Source: Metallyticus violacea (taxonomy: Eukaryota; Arthropoda; Insecta; Mantodea; Metallyticidae). Taken from it: DNA of 64,000 bases. Positions 1 through 10,001 of the stretch are shown piece after piece (position 1 is the first letter of the stretch; every line of letters starts with the position of its first letter). Location of the stretch: assembly GCA_030762175.1 (NCBI GenBank), contig CM060838.1, positions 22,190,001-22,254,000 on the forward strand. Reading direction: 5' to 3'. Made by a program: the position numbers and the translations under genes. The notes under the pieces were generated by a model that was not told the origin of the DNA, searched no databases, and saw only the letters and a program-made list of their open reading frames with translations.

Positions 1-870
1 CTATAACCCTTTGTCTCCATACCCCTAACGATATCATGCCATCTTTTATCTCTCTCTCTCTCGTTATGTTTGTCAATGTAAACTTTCATTGGTGTACCTA
101 ACTTTGATTAAAGGTAATAAAGACATTTTAATGCAAAAGCTGAAGACAAGAAAACTAAGAAAGAAGGAAATGGATTGCAAGTTTCTTCACGAAAGGAGAG
201 CTTGTCTGAATGACTGTGGTTTCCTTTCTAAAGCTCAGATATGACTAAAACGAACTGCTATTAGTCCAGCTAACGGGTTCATTAAAGACACGTTTTTTAT
301 TATTATATTGTGGCATATGGGAAGGGAGGGCAATATGGGGGAACTAGTACATGTATTGTAGCATTGAGACGGTTAGTATTTAGAAGTGACGGCTGGGATC
401 TGTAAGTGAGCAAAGGAACTTCTGCGCATGCGCGAATGGGAGAAGGGGTAGCGTTTCAATGTTTGTCAGTGTGTCAAGAGCTGGAACTTGAAGGTAGTGA
501 ACATTGCACATTTTCTGCTTCAAGGTGGTCATCTTTTCTATGTGCGAGTCAATTCCAGAACAACTTAAGAAAGGGTAAATAAATAATAATTTAACTTTGA
601 ATGCTGTACATATTTCATAGAATAACTCAGCCCATTATTTCGTTGTTCTATTAATTTTTATTAAAAATGAATACAAGTCTTGTGGATAAATGATACAGCT
701 ACGACCCTAGTACGGCCTAAGGAAGATGTAATGAGTACAGAATGATATTTATGATGGTGACTCGACAGGACTGCGAAATATTGGTCTTCTGCGTTGGGCA
801 TTTAAGAGTGCTGTGATAGTATAATACTAATATCAGTCTTAAATTTAGATGGCAAAAGTTATGAAACACG
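1..870. other. Non-coding stretch with a short TC repeat and a promoter-like patch
   Basis: No convincing coding region. A (TC)n run occupies about 49-62. Positions 380-570 are less AT-rich than the surroundings and are described separately as a possible promoter. The rest is ordinary AT-rich sequence with no recognisable repeat. Confidence 0.5.
423..434. promoter_or_regulatory. NRF-1-type palindrome in a GC-richer patch (possible promoter)
   Basis: The sequence TGCGCATGCGCG matches the NRF-1 (insect ewg) binding consensus, a motif common in TATA-less metazoan promoters. About 105 bp downstream an ATG at 540 opens a 12-codon frame (MCESIPEQLKKG) that runs to a possible splice donor, GG|GTAAAT, at about 575. 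This could be a first exon, but nothing downstream could be joined to it. A second GCGCATGCG at about 1313 shows the motif is not unique here. Promoter function is inference. Confidence 0.2.
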
Positions 871-871
871 T

Positions 872-1119
872 TGAAAACCATAATGTCGAGTGTATGGAAA
901 CGACATTATATGGTAAGACGATGGTGCAGGCAGTTCACTGAAGGACGAACCAATATTCACGACGACGACCGTAGTGGCCGACCGTCCCTGGTGACGGCAT
1001 AAGTGTTGGAAAGTGTGCGGGAAGCAATTGAGCATAATCGGCGCTTCACCATTTCAGAACTCTCTTGTCAATTCCCCAGATGTCTCGCTCCCTTGTGCAC
1101 AAAATTGTCTCCCGGAAGC
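872..1119 (+). pseudogene. Mariner transposase relic (N-terminal DNA-binding region only)
   Basis: Reading through one stop near 999, the frame gives VRRWCRQFTEGRTNIHDDD, then RSGRPSLVT, then LESVREAIEHNRRFTISEL. This is the second helix-turn-helix and linker region of a mariner transposase, whose family hallmark is GR(T/E)xxxDxxRSGRPS followed by NRRxTIxEL. A frameshift near 1080 restores SRSLVHKIVSRKLD, and homology ends near 1120. The catalytic domain with its TGDE, HDN and YSPDLAPSD motifs is absent. An ORF at 1003-1443 covers only part of this and then runs into unrelated sequence. Assignment to mariner is confident; the subfamily is not determined. Confidence 0.75.
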
Positions 1120-1390
1120 TTGACACAATTGGCGATGGATCTCTGCTGGCCTTTGCTTTTGAGCGTGCAAACCTCGGATGACTGCACGAACTTGTCAGTT
1201 GGCGGGAGACAATATCAGAGCACCCATTTTCTCCTAGCACAGCGCGGTAAACACGGCCGTCACAAGGCTGAAATTTTACTGCTTATTACCCCATACTTCC
1301 TCTGTATTCCTGCGCATGCGTATTCCTATCCGACTAGCGGTGCCATCTCTAGGCGCGATTGGGATTTACTTTCTGGATGCCGTAATATAT

Positions 1391-2172
1391 TTGCTATGAC
1401 TCTCAATACTTTCATACTTACCGTGACTATTTCACTCATGTAACGTCATCTTAAAATCGACCAATAAAACGAAACAAAATTTTGAATTCTGATCAATCAC
1501 AGCCGGGTTATGGAGTAAAATTATCGAAAAAAATTATCAAATTCGCTTTATCTCGCGAAGTGCATTTGTCTTGTGGTCAGTGTAGCCAACTCACTATATA
1601 ATTCCTGAACACGCATCACTAATCACTTTTGCTAGAGATGATACGGAGCTATTGATAGCAACAAAAGCATGGACAGTCGACAATCTTAACGCAAAATGGA
1701 GGGTTCTTCAAAACGCTTTGGTGATGTTCCAAATGTGCAAATTGAACTTATCATTAGGAATTCCAAACCGCAGCTCAATTCGATTTTGTTACAAAATCGA
1801 AAGGTAGCAATTGTAATAGTCGACTTTTGTCCATTTCAGTCTCACGGTTTCTGAATAGAATATATATTCATAAAGTATAACATTTTATACTAGTGTTAAT
1901 GTTAAACTGTGCACGAATTTCGAATATATATCACTTTAATTGTTATTCTATTCATGAAATATTCCTAAACTCGTATTTTGCTCTTCTGTACTGGCATTAC
2001 TGATAATCGGCATTTTTTTATCGCAAGATTGTTTGAAAAGGTTAAATACAAATACATAATTATTGCACTTTTGTAAGTCATGTCTAGAGGAATTATATTT
2101 AAATTCTTATTTTATTGGTGAAATAGTGATAATAAATATCACTTGATGGTCTGAGCTTACCAGATAAATTTA
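1391..2172 (+). repeat. Dispersed repeat R1, copy 1
   Basis: Two long blocks match the copy at 56049-56560 in order and orientation. One block centres on 1500-1675 (shared GTGTAGCCAACTC and ACGCATCACT words), the other on 1967-2172 (shared GGCATTACTGA, AGAGGAATTAT and AAATTCTTATTTTATT words). This copy carries about 290 bp (1676-1966) that copy 2 lacks. That extra part holds a short open frame starting MEGSSKRFGDVPNVQIELII, which I do not recognise. Copy 2 begins with a mariner-like terminus, so the family may be a mariner derivative, possibly linked to the transposase relic just upstream. Confidence 0.65.
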
Positions 2173-2787
2173 TTTATTACATTAGTGAATTTATCGGTAA
2201 TTTCAGGCCCTCTCTGATAATACTTGTGTTAACTTCACGACCCTGATTTTCGGTCACAGCCTATATACCCCAGTGATCTCTGTTGTTTTTAATTAGGAAC
2301 TAGCTTATATTTCATTACGATACATTTAGCTTTTAAAACAGGAATTTTCCAAACGTTCTAAAAGGAGGGGTAATGTAAAGAGATATAATTGAAAGGAAGG
2401 GAAAACGAGGGGTATTCAATGATCCGTATGGACTCAAAGGATTTAAAAAATACACCCGTCTACCTATGTCATTCGTAACTGAAGATAAATGTTTCCTAAT
2501 CGTGCATTAAATCCTCGAACGTCACCCACAAATAACACGGTCCGTGCCACTCCTGTGGGAGCCGTTGCTCTCGAAGTTCCTCTTTTTCCTAATGAATCCC
2601 ATCCCTGTGCCCATTCTTTCAGCGCATCATAAGTTACCACTGCACTCTTTTAAAACTGAAGTGTGGCAATTGAAACTTTTAAAGTGGTTTAGTGAAGTTT
2701 GCCTATAGTAGAAAATCCTTTAAACAGCGTCTTTAAGAAATTAGATATAATAATATTTCAGTAAATGCAAGAAAATGTCCCGTGCTA
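2173..2787. other. Non-coding stretch, nothing recognised
   Basis: Mixed AT-rich DNA with a slightly GC-richer part near 2510-2640 (proline- and serine-like in some frames but closed by stops). No repeat partner, RNA gene or splice-bounded exon was found. Confidence 0.4.
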
Positions 2788-3045
2788 TGACCGAAGTAAA
2801 TTATTTACAATGCTTTGCTGGTATTTCCGCTGGATTATTATTCATTCAGAAACTCCTCTCTGAAAGAAGTTTTTTCCACGTTTTGCTCAGTTCTCTTAAA
2901 TTACAAATGCCAGAGACGTACCCTACACTTAGGTCTGGACGTCCATTCTCTTTAAAAATTCTAATCTATTATTTCAACTGATGTACTACCAGTGTCCACC
3001 TCCTGTGGTACTTCAGCAGTTTAACACTATTAATAAATTAATTAT
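2788..3045 (+). repeat. SINE family S, degenerate full-length copy
   Basis: The 3' half is clear: CAAATGCC, ACTTAGGTCTGGACGT, and the tail CAGTGTCCACCTCCTGTGGT followed by CTTCAGCAGT. These match in order the copies at 3172, 18741 and 48906. Upstream, CCGCTGGA, CCTCTCTGA and TTTTTTCCACGTTTTGCTCAG align to the end of the tRNA-like head and the following body of the family, though heavily mutated. A 68-codon ORF at 2775-2981 is a chance frame inside this SINE. Confidence 0.65.
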
Positions 3046-3171
3046 TCTGTGTATAATTAAGGGATAAAACCCAAGGTACATTTAAACACTGAAGCAATAA
3101 ATTAGAACAAATTCCATTTGGTGAGGATTATGGAATTATTACGTCCAGAAATTACATTCTTTCCCCTACAG

Positions 3172-3438
3172 ACCGCCAAGAGTGCCCAAGATCGTTAAGG
3201 CGCGAACTCGTGAGCGAGAGGTCTGGGGTTCGAATCCCGACAGGACCGTTTTCCCTGACTGAGGTTATTTACAGATTTTCCTCAGTCTTCATAACTGGCA
3301 AATGCCGTGGAGGTACCCTAAACTTAGGCTGGAACGTTTCCTTCCTTAATAAAAATAATCGTTTCCCAATATAAATCTCATGTATATTCAGTGTCCACCG
3401 CCTGTGGTGCCTCAGTAGTAAAAACGGACGTTAAAGAT
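3172..3438 (+). repeat. SINE family S, near-complete copy
   Basis: This has a tRNA-derived head with an intact B-box-like GGTTCGAATCC at about 3229, preceded by the family's GATCGTTAAGGCGCGAACTC. The family body follows (TGACTGAGG, GGCAAATGCC, GGAGGTACC, AACGTTTCCTTCCTT) and then the conserved 3' end CCGCCTGTGGTGCCTCAGTA with a GTTAAA terminus. Such elements are Pol III-transcribed and are moved by LINE machinery. The copy is about 265 bp, close to the family length, and lies about 125 bp downstream of another copy. Confidence 0.85.
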
Positions 3439-3520
3439 CATCCTCCCCCCCAAAAAACTGCATACAAGCTAGCTTGAAGCAAAAGACTCATTATGCCCAT
3501 TAAATTGTATAGCTGTGATA

Positions 3521-4757
3521 CGAGGGTCATCAAGATAGGGAGACTACAAGGGCTACTGATGCCGGGGAAAAGCTTTTGTTTCGATGTTGGCGCACCTGGC
3601 GTGTAGGGTGGATTCTAGCGGTCAGTTTGTTTGGTCCCGCGTGTATGTCTGCCATTTTATTCAGTCACAGTAAATTCTTTCGATGGAGAGGTCATCGCGC
3701 GCTCTCGGCACCTCCCGTCAGTGCGAGATTCGCGCGGTCATCTGTTATTTGACTTTACAGAACAATACGCTGGGAAATATCCACTGGAAACTCGTGGAAA
3801 TTTATGGTAGCGATGTGATAAGTCGACAACATGTCACAAAGTGGGTTAGGTTGATCAGAGAAGGCAGTATTGGTACTCAAGACGAGGCAAGGAGTAATTT
3901 CTGACGAACTTGTGCAAAAAAGTGTGAAATGATCGCCGTATGACGCTTGACAACCTTCACGAAGAATCTTCTGACCTTTCTCGAAGTCTCCTTGGTGATA
4001 CTGTGTAAGAAAAACTTGGTTACAAGAAGTTGTGTGCGAGATGGGTGCCCAGAATGCTCACACCGGAGCACCGCAAAAACTCGTGACCGCCGCGCGTGAA
4101 ATTTTGTATTGTTTTGCACAGGAGGGAGACTCTATCGTGACGGGGGATGAGACGTGGGGGTGTCATCTCACCCCAGAATCCAAAAGACAATCACTTCTGT
4201 GGTGTCATTCACCATCCCCAGTAACCAAAAGTTCAAGACAACCCCTTCAGCCGGAAAAGTCATGGCATTTGTTTTCGGGACCATAAGGGGGTGGATATTA
4301 TGCCTAAATGGACTACCATTAATGCAGAGGATTACTGCAATACCCTAAAAAACTCCGAAGAGCCATTCAGCCTCCTGCTTGATAGCGCAGAGCCCCACAC
4401 CGCGCGACTTTCGCAGGAGCTGCTGATATCGTTTGGATGGGATATTCTCATCCACTCCACCTATTCACTCGACTTGGCGCCTTCGGACTATCACCTTTTC
4501 AGCAAACTAAAGGAGTTTTTGGGAAACGTTTTTCTAATGATAAGGAGATCGAGGAAACTGTGAAAAAGTGACTGAAAGGGCTGGTGGTGGAGGTCCATGA
4601 CACTGGACACCCGACTACAGAAATGTATCGATTTCGACGGTGATTATGTTGAAAAATAGTTTAATATATTTATGAAATATCCTGTGAATTGAAATTTAAT
4701 ACATGCATATTTCGATCCTACATATATGTTGTAACCTTATTTTCAGCATGACCTTAA
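3521..4757 (+). mobile_element. Mariner element A, complete but dead
   Basis: The left terminus CGAGGGTCATCAAGATAGGG is preceded by TA (3519-3520). The right terminus at about 4728-4757 reads on the minus strand as an imperfect copy, containing GGTCATG and ATAAGGTTAC, and is followed by TA (4758-4759). The roughly 30-bp terminal inverted repeats, TA duplication and 1237-bp length are typical of mariner elements, which are usually about 1.3 kb. The interior holds one transposase relic on the same strand. The element has decayed and cannot encode a functional transposase. Confidence 0.9.
3683..4659 (+). pseudogene. Mariner transposase relic of element A (D,D34D type)
   Basis: The start at ATG 3683 gives MERSSRALGTSRQCEIRAVI, the first helix-turn-helix. 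NRRM-type sequence (DRRMTLDNLHEE) and KLCARWVPRMLTPEHRKN follow. The catalytic triad is still readable: D in TGDETW (4146-4148), D in LLDSAEPHTA (4381-4383) and D in LAPSDYH (4486-4488). The last two are separated by 34 residues, the mariner hallmark. The C-terminus KCIDFDGDYVEK ends at TAG 4657-4659. The frame is broken by several stops and by shifts near 3905, 4020, 4120-4290 and 4560, with a deletion before the second aspartate. Full-length relatives have about 345 residues. Confidence 0.9.
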
Positions 4758-4759
4758 TA

Positions 4760-6120
4760 AATTATTATTTGAAAATGCAGCCTTTTATCAACATATAAGT
4801 TTTACAGAACATTATGAACTTATGAATACAGTATCAATATTATTTATTGTATTGATAAATATAATTCAGTCATCATAGCATTTATTCTTATTTTTAAATA
4901 AAGATTATTATAAATTTTATATTTTATGCGTTATTAACGAAACATGAAAAATTAATTACATAATTCCACTCGAACAGACAAGAAAGCGAGTTAATAAAAA
5001 CGTTTGAATCGAATAAAGCGGGAACTAGGTGGAAAAATAAAAATATTTAAATAGCTTATATTTCCTTTAAACGAAAACGTATCTTCTGAAGTTTTGTGGT
5101 AGCTGAGATTACGCTTCCAGGCTGAAAAATGCTCAAAGATCAGCATGAATGATATGTCACAGTGAAGCTTTATGTTTGCGCCTACGGTACCTATAGCATC
5201 TCTCTCAAATGCGTTGCGTGTGCTGTTTTACTACACCTTGTTTTACCTTAATGTAAACGAAACAGAGAGCAATACGGCAAGAGAGATAAAAATCACCGTA
5301 AAGTTTAAACTCGCTCAGGCCCTTGGAAACATAAACCAGGTTTAAACAGTGAGACTTGCACCTAGGTTGGCTGTCGTAACATAACCTTAAAAGCGAGACA
5401 TGACACACTGTACAAAGTCCTATTAGTTCAACGCTCGCTGAATGACAAATTTCTAAATCGATTCCAGTCCCTTGTTTATCTTATCTGATAACTTTTATGA
5501 TCGGGAAAGCACTTCACCTTAACTGTACGTGGGATCAAAGTTGGTCTGCAAGAATCAATCAACTTGGCAGCAAGGATTTAATATCCTTACGTCTCAAGAG
5601 GGGCATTTTATTGCCTGCCTCGTATACTACGATGCTCTGTAATAGCTTACTGGTCAGAGAAGGCAAAAGGATTGGTAAAGCAAGGAAGTCAAGTAGTCTG
5701 TCAGATTATAATGCGGGTTTATCAGCCCTTAAAGCTACCACATTATTTGCAGTAGCGGATACAGAAGGAGAGAAACAATAATGTTATAAACTGTTCATAT
5801 TTTTTAATGATTCTTTATCCTATGTTTTCCTTTCTTATTACTCTTCTTCCTCTTTTTTAAAAAACGCTAAAGACTCTTCCTGCCACTTTCTGAGCACATC
5901 TTTTCTTTCAGGCCTATAACAGGCTTTCTTAAAATATAGCAAAAAAAATCTTGTTAGGCGCTTCCTCTTGTGTTCCTTGACCATTTTTTTCTTTCTTTTC
6001 CTTGTTCTCTTCTGCAGCATGAAACAGTCCCCATTAAAATATAAATACAATATATTATGTATGTTGAAAACCTATTTATTTTAATATTTTGTGTATTGTA
6101 ATTAATATGTATATATCATA
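4760..6120. other. Non-coding AT-rich stretch, unrecognised ORF only
   Basis: 4760-5100 is very AT-rich. A 94-codon frame at 5497-5781 (MIGKALHLNCTWDQSW... ending ADTEGEKQ) has a balanced composition, but I do not recognise it, it has no repeat partner here and no convincing splice sites, so I do not call it a gene. Positions 5830-6020 are pyrimidine-rich (CTT-rich) low-complexity DNA. Confidence 0.4.
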
Positions 6121-6205
6121 TGTGTATAATGCTACATAATGTTTGCATGTGAATTGTACGTCGACAAAAGAGAAATTCTCTAGTGTTTTTCGTTACGGTA
6201 GCTTG
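6121..6205 (+). repeat. Dispersed repeat block A, copy 1
   Basis: The sequence ATTGTACGTCGACAAAAGAG followed by AAATTCTCTAGTG matches the plus strand at 50606-50690 with a few substitutions. Upstream words (TGTGTAT, AATGTTTGCATG) also align. It lies about 210 bp before block B. A 9-bp stem (ACCTGTCGG with CCGACAGGT) occurs between the two blocks at about 6325-6352. Confidence 0.5.
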
Positions 6206-6409
6206 GAAAGTCAAGAAGGTCATAAAACACTGTACGAAAGAGAGAGAATTTACCCGAACGTCGAATATTATGCAACATTTAAAAGGAATCCCATTGCAGG
6301 GTTAATAAACTCAAGGACTTTTAAACCTGTCGGGGCTTTTAATCCGACAGGTCGTTTACTGTTAGCCTTTAAACTAGTCAGCAAAACGTTTTAAATTTAA
6401 AAAAAGCGA

Positions 6410-7270
6410 ACGTAAGTGTGGCAGGTGAACTTAAACCAACCAATGGAAAATTTATGTTTGAACTTTTAATGATAGGCGCGAAACTTGAGTGTGCCTGTGT
6501 AACCTCGCTGCTTCAATAAGTCAAAGATAACTTGATATGATGTAATATATAAGGAAGCTTTTACTCGTCTGGGGTACTCATTATAAGTTTTCGACGCTGC
6601 TGAGGCACGTAGTTCATAGACTCAGCTTAGATGTAGATAGCAAGTTCTACTTCGGAAGCAGGACGCAATTCTGATTAATCAGTTATGCAGTTTTTAAGTT
6701 GATACTCAGCTAAGAAGCAGTTATCAGTTACCAGTTACAATACATCAGTTATGCAGTTTTCAATTTCACAGCCCGCGGCACTCATTTGTAAGTTTCACAC
6801 CGGCGAGAGGCACTTGTTATTTCGATTCCAACACAGACACTCAATTGCAGGATATACACCGCGACAAATTCAATATTCAGTTTCACTTCTATGTTCCACG
6901 CCGTGCAGCTAGGTTTGTATTCAACGTAGCTAAGTCTACCGTGCGCAAAACACCAGAGGACGATATTTATCGCGTGCTTATTTACACTGTTGAAATCCCA
7001 GTCCTTGTAGTCAACAACACCGAAGCGGTCATTCATCAATTTACCAAACAGTTTCAAATTTGGCATTACAACTCAACTTCAACAACAACTCGCTTCGATT
7101 AGCCGGAGTCTACTTAACCGCTTCAAGCAAGATGTTAATTCAACAAATGTTCACCATTTCTTTTGTCTGTTAGTTCAATTTTTGTTTGTCAACGTATATA
7201 ATAAAACTTTCTCGGGCAATTTTATTCTAGAACGATCAGTTTTTTCTGTCATGGAGTACTAATAACTTGA
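6410..7270 (+). repeat. LTR-like dispersed repeat (block B; solo-LTR candidate)
   Basis: The first 120 bp, starting GGCAGGTGAACTTAAACCAA, match the minus strand of 51185-51295. Downstream comes TATATAAGG at about 6548, a possible TATA box, and an AATAAA at about 7200, roughly 650 bp later. The word ATCAGTTATGCAGTTTT occurs twice (about 6679 and 6743). A promoter-like TATA followed by a late poly(A) signal is what an LTR would look like. No primer-binding site, gag or pol follows, and the TG...CA ends are not settled, so the LTR interpretation is tentative. The short ORFs here are not recognisable. Confidence 0.35.
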
Positions 7271-8240
7271 ACCATATTATACTACATTGAATTTCTGCAC
7301 AAGCTGCTCAAAAGGATGCTTATTTACAGGGAATAACAACATTAAAAAAAATTATAACAGTATTCCAGTTAGATAATAATTAAGCTTTAGACTCTACGCT
7401 ATGTGAATTAATTAGTCAATAATGCACAGATTTCGGCTAATTACTCGCTTTTTAAGGCCTGATATATCTCATTTGAAAAAATCAGAGTTTTACGGAATCC
7501 CTTATTAGTGATATCAGGAAGTTCTAAAACTAGCTTTATGCAACAAATTACACACGTGATTTGCATTTTGCCAGAACTCACGTTTACAGAAACTAGACTT
7601 AGAGATTTTTCCTTTTCCTTTCCAAAAGATCTTATCTTCCTTTTCCGTTTTTGAAACATAATGGTACACAGATAAAACATAGTCTCAAGTGCAGCAAATT
7701 TAATATATTTTCAATATTTATGTTTCTGGAACTAAATGGTGAGTAACTATTCTTCCACCCCAATTACATAAATATATCAATATACATTTTTCTAGGAAGT
7801 TTAAAGTTCCGGAAAAGGACAAAAATCGGCAACATTTAAATCTGCTACAATATTACAGGTACTATATATGCCATTATTTAATTTATATCTAATAGCCAGT
7901 ATAATAATATTTTCAAAGTATTTATATTTTATTGGACTCTTCCTACATTTTTCATGTTGTATTTTCCTGTAATAATATTTTGATATATGAACTGTTTGCC
8001 TGTTTATGAAAATAAACTTTGTGTATGTAATTTGTAACCTTTCCAAGTATATTTTGATACTGTCATTTCTTACTCTTGAAATAATTAACCTATAATTCGG
8101 AAATTGGAGAAGAAAGCCCAGGCAAGTGCTTTTAATAGCTTAGAGAAAGAGAGAGACAGGCCTTTGTTTTTAATCCTACCTTTTAATGTTGACCTTTATT
8201 TTATTTTACCGTTTTTTAATTTAATGAATGTTTTTGAAAT
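7271..8240. other. Non-coding AT-rich stretch
   Basis: Nothing recognised beyond AT-rich DNA and chance ORFs on the minus strand (lysine-rich and isoleucine-rich). Confidence 0.4.
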
Positions 8241-8612
8241 GTGTAAATGTTTTGGAAATACGTTTACAAACTTTGGTGGCGGGTTCTTAACACCAAAACA
8301 AGAAAGAAAAAAAAAGTCCCTATAAATATATGTCTGAAGTCCTTAGTTTTTGATTTATTAATGCTGGTGCAGTTGGCGCACTAGCATTGCATACTTACTT
8401 GAAAAAATATTCAAAAGTACTGTTGAAGGTTTGCTAATTATATGATTTGATAATAACTCTATTAAAGATGTGATATGAATAATCATTTTAGCTCTGGCGA
8501 AAACTTTCATTAATAACTCAAAACTAAGGATTTGCTAACATAGGTTTATATGAACATCTTTGGTGTGAGGAACCCGCCAAAGTAAAAGTATTTCCAAAAC
8601 ACTTGCATACAC
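8241..8612. mobile_element. Fold-back element with long imperfect inverted repeats
   Basis: The left arm (8241-8363) and right arm (8509-8612) are inverted copies. Outer words are ATGTTTTGGAAATAC and GGCGGGTTCTTAACACC on the left, against GTTTTGGAAATACTTTTAC and GGCGGGTTCCTCACACC on the reverse strand of the right arm. Inner words CCTTAGTTTTTGATTTATTAATG-like pair with CCTTAGTTTTGAGTTATTAA. The arms are about 105-120 bp with a loop of about 145 bp. There is no coding capacity. This is the form of a non-autonomous fold-back or MITE-type element; the superfamily and target-site duplication were not resolved. Confidence 0.7.
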
Positions 8613-10001
8613 TATCTATAATTTTCTATGGGTAACATACATTGAGTCTGATAATTACAGTCAATTAAAGAGCAGCAAATGTGCTGTCCAGTGTTGACTT
8701 AGATACTTTGTGTAGCAAGGTAGGGGTGTTTGTAAAATCATTGAAAGCGTCTCGTGTTTTGAAAGCACCGCATTCCTTTTTTACCTTGTCTCGCTCTGTT
8801 CACTATTCAAAGCTCTTTTAATTCAGCATAGAGCAGTAAGGTAAATTAACATTCTATTATATATTTATAGTCCATAAAGTCTTTCTACTAAAATATAGCC
8901 TGCAGTTGATATCTAAATGCAAACTGGAACCTTTGGAAGCAATAAAAACACCAGGCAATGCGCCTATAGTTGTATTCTGTAAACACAACGTAAATATACC
9001 TAAATAATGAGATACTTAAACGGAGTGTTTAAGAAAGCGAAGACGGGTAGTAATTGTAAAATTTTGTTTGATCAGTGCTACTTAAATTAGTAATTAAATA
9101 AAAGATTTAGTTTTAACACTGTATTTAACCTGCATTCATCAGTTGCGTTGAGATGTTACGGTTATGATGAAACAGTCTTCCCGCAATTCCTAGCAAATTC
9201 AATAAATTGCCAGTGCCAAGTTACATTTTAAGTTTTTTTTTTAAATCTAAAACATTGACAACTCCAAAAGATAGAAATAGACAGAAGGCAGCAGAGTGTA
9301 AATTAGCGTTTTGTTCCTTACAACGGCGATGCAGCGAGGAAGTTAATCCAGCCCGGTCGTGTTGATACAACGGATTTGTACAACGGATTAAGGCAGAGGG
9401 CTGAGGTAAAGGTGACGTTGTGGGTTGACATAGGCTCCCTAAACTTTAACTCGAGCAGACATCTCTTAACAAACCCTGCCTTGTTCCCTACTTCGCTCTT
9501 TAACGCTTTATTACGTGATCTTTCCGAGCGCGACGTGAATGAACAAATGAAGGGGGCAGGAGAAAGATTTCAATTCGTCATTTGGATAGCGAAAGCTTTC
9601 TCAGTTGAATGATAGTTCACATTCTGCATACATAAAAACAGTTGACCGCCTATTATAGACCTATAGTTCCATTACGCAGAATATTACTCTACCTACGCAA
9701 CACATTTATTACTGTAGACAATTATGAATATCAGTCACATTGATTCAAAATCAAATGACTTTCTTATGTGGTTGTTTTCTTAAAGCGATTGAAACTTAAC
9801 ATGTCATTGAAGATTCCTATTATGTCCCAGACACAGCAGGCCAAATTGCCAATAACAAGATTCGAATTTGTGTTGGTTTGTTCGATCCAAGGAATAAACA
9901 TCTGAAGCTATGATTGTAGAATTAGTAAACAAGAATAAAAGGCTCGTTTAAAAAAGTACAACTTCATTTTTGGTAATGAGTCCATGTCAAGGAGTATGGA
10001 A
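8613..10001. other. Non-coding stretch with one GC-richer segment
   Basis: Mostly AT-rich. Positions 9300-9620 are less AT-rich and contain a 78-codon frame (9376-9612) that I do not recognise, plus a small local duplication of ACAACGGATT at about 9366-9390. No repeat partner was seen. Confidence 0.35.

Noticed and set aside
1003..1443. 146-codon ORF, the longest in the window
   Set aside because: Its first third is a mariner transposase fragment and the rest is out of frame or unrelated sequence; not a gene.
5497..5781. 94-codon ORF with ordinary composition
   Set aside because: No recognisable domain, no splice context and no repeat partner; kept only as a note in the surrounding stretch.
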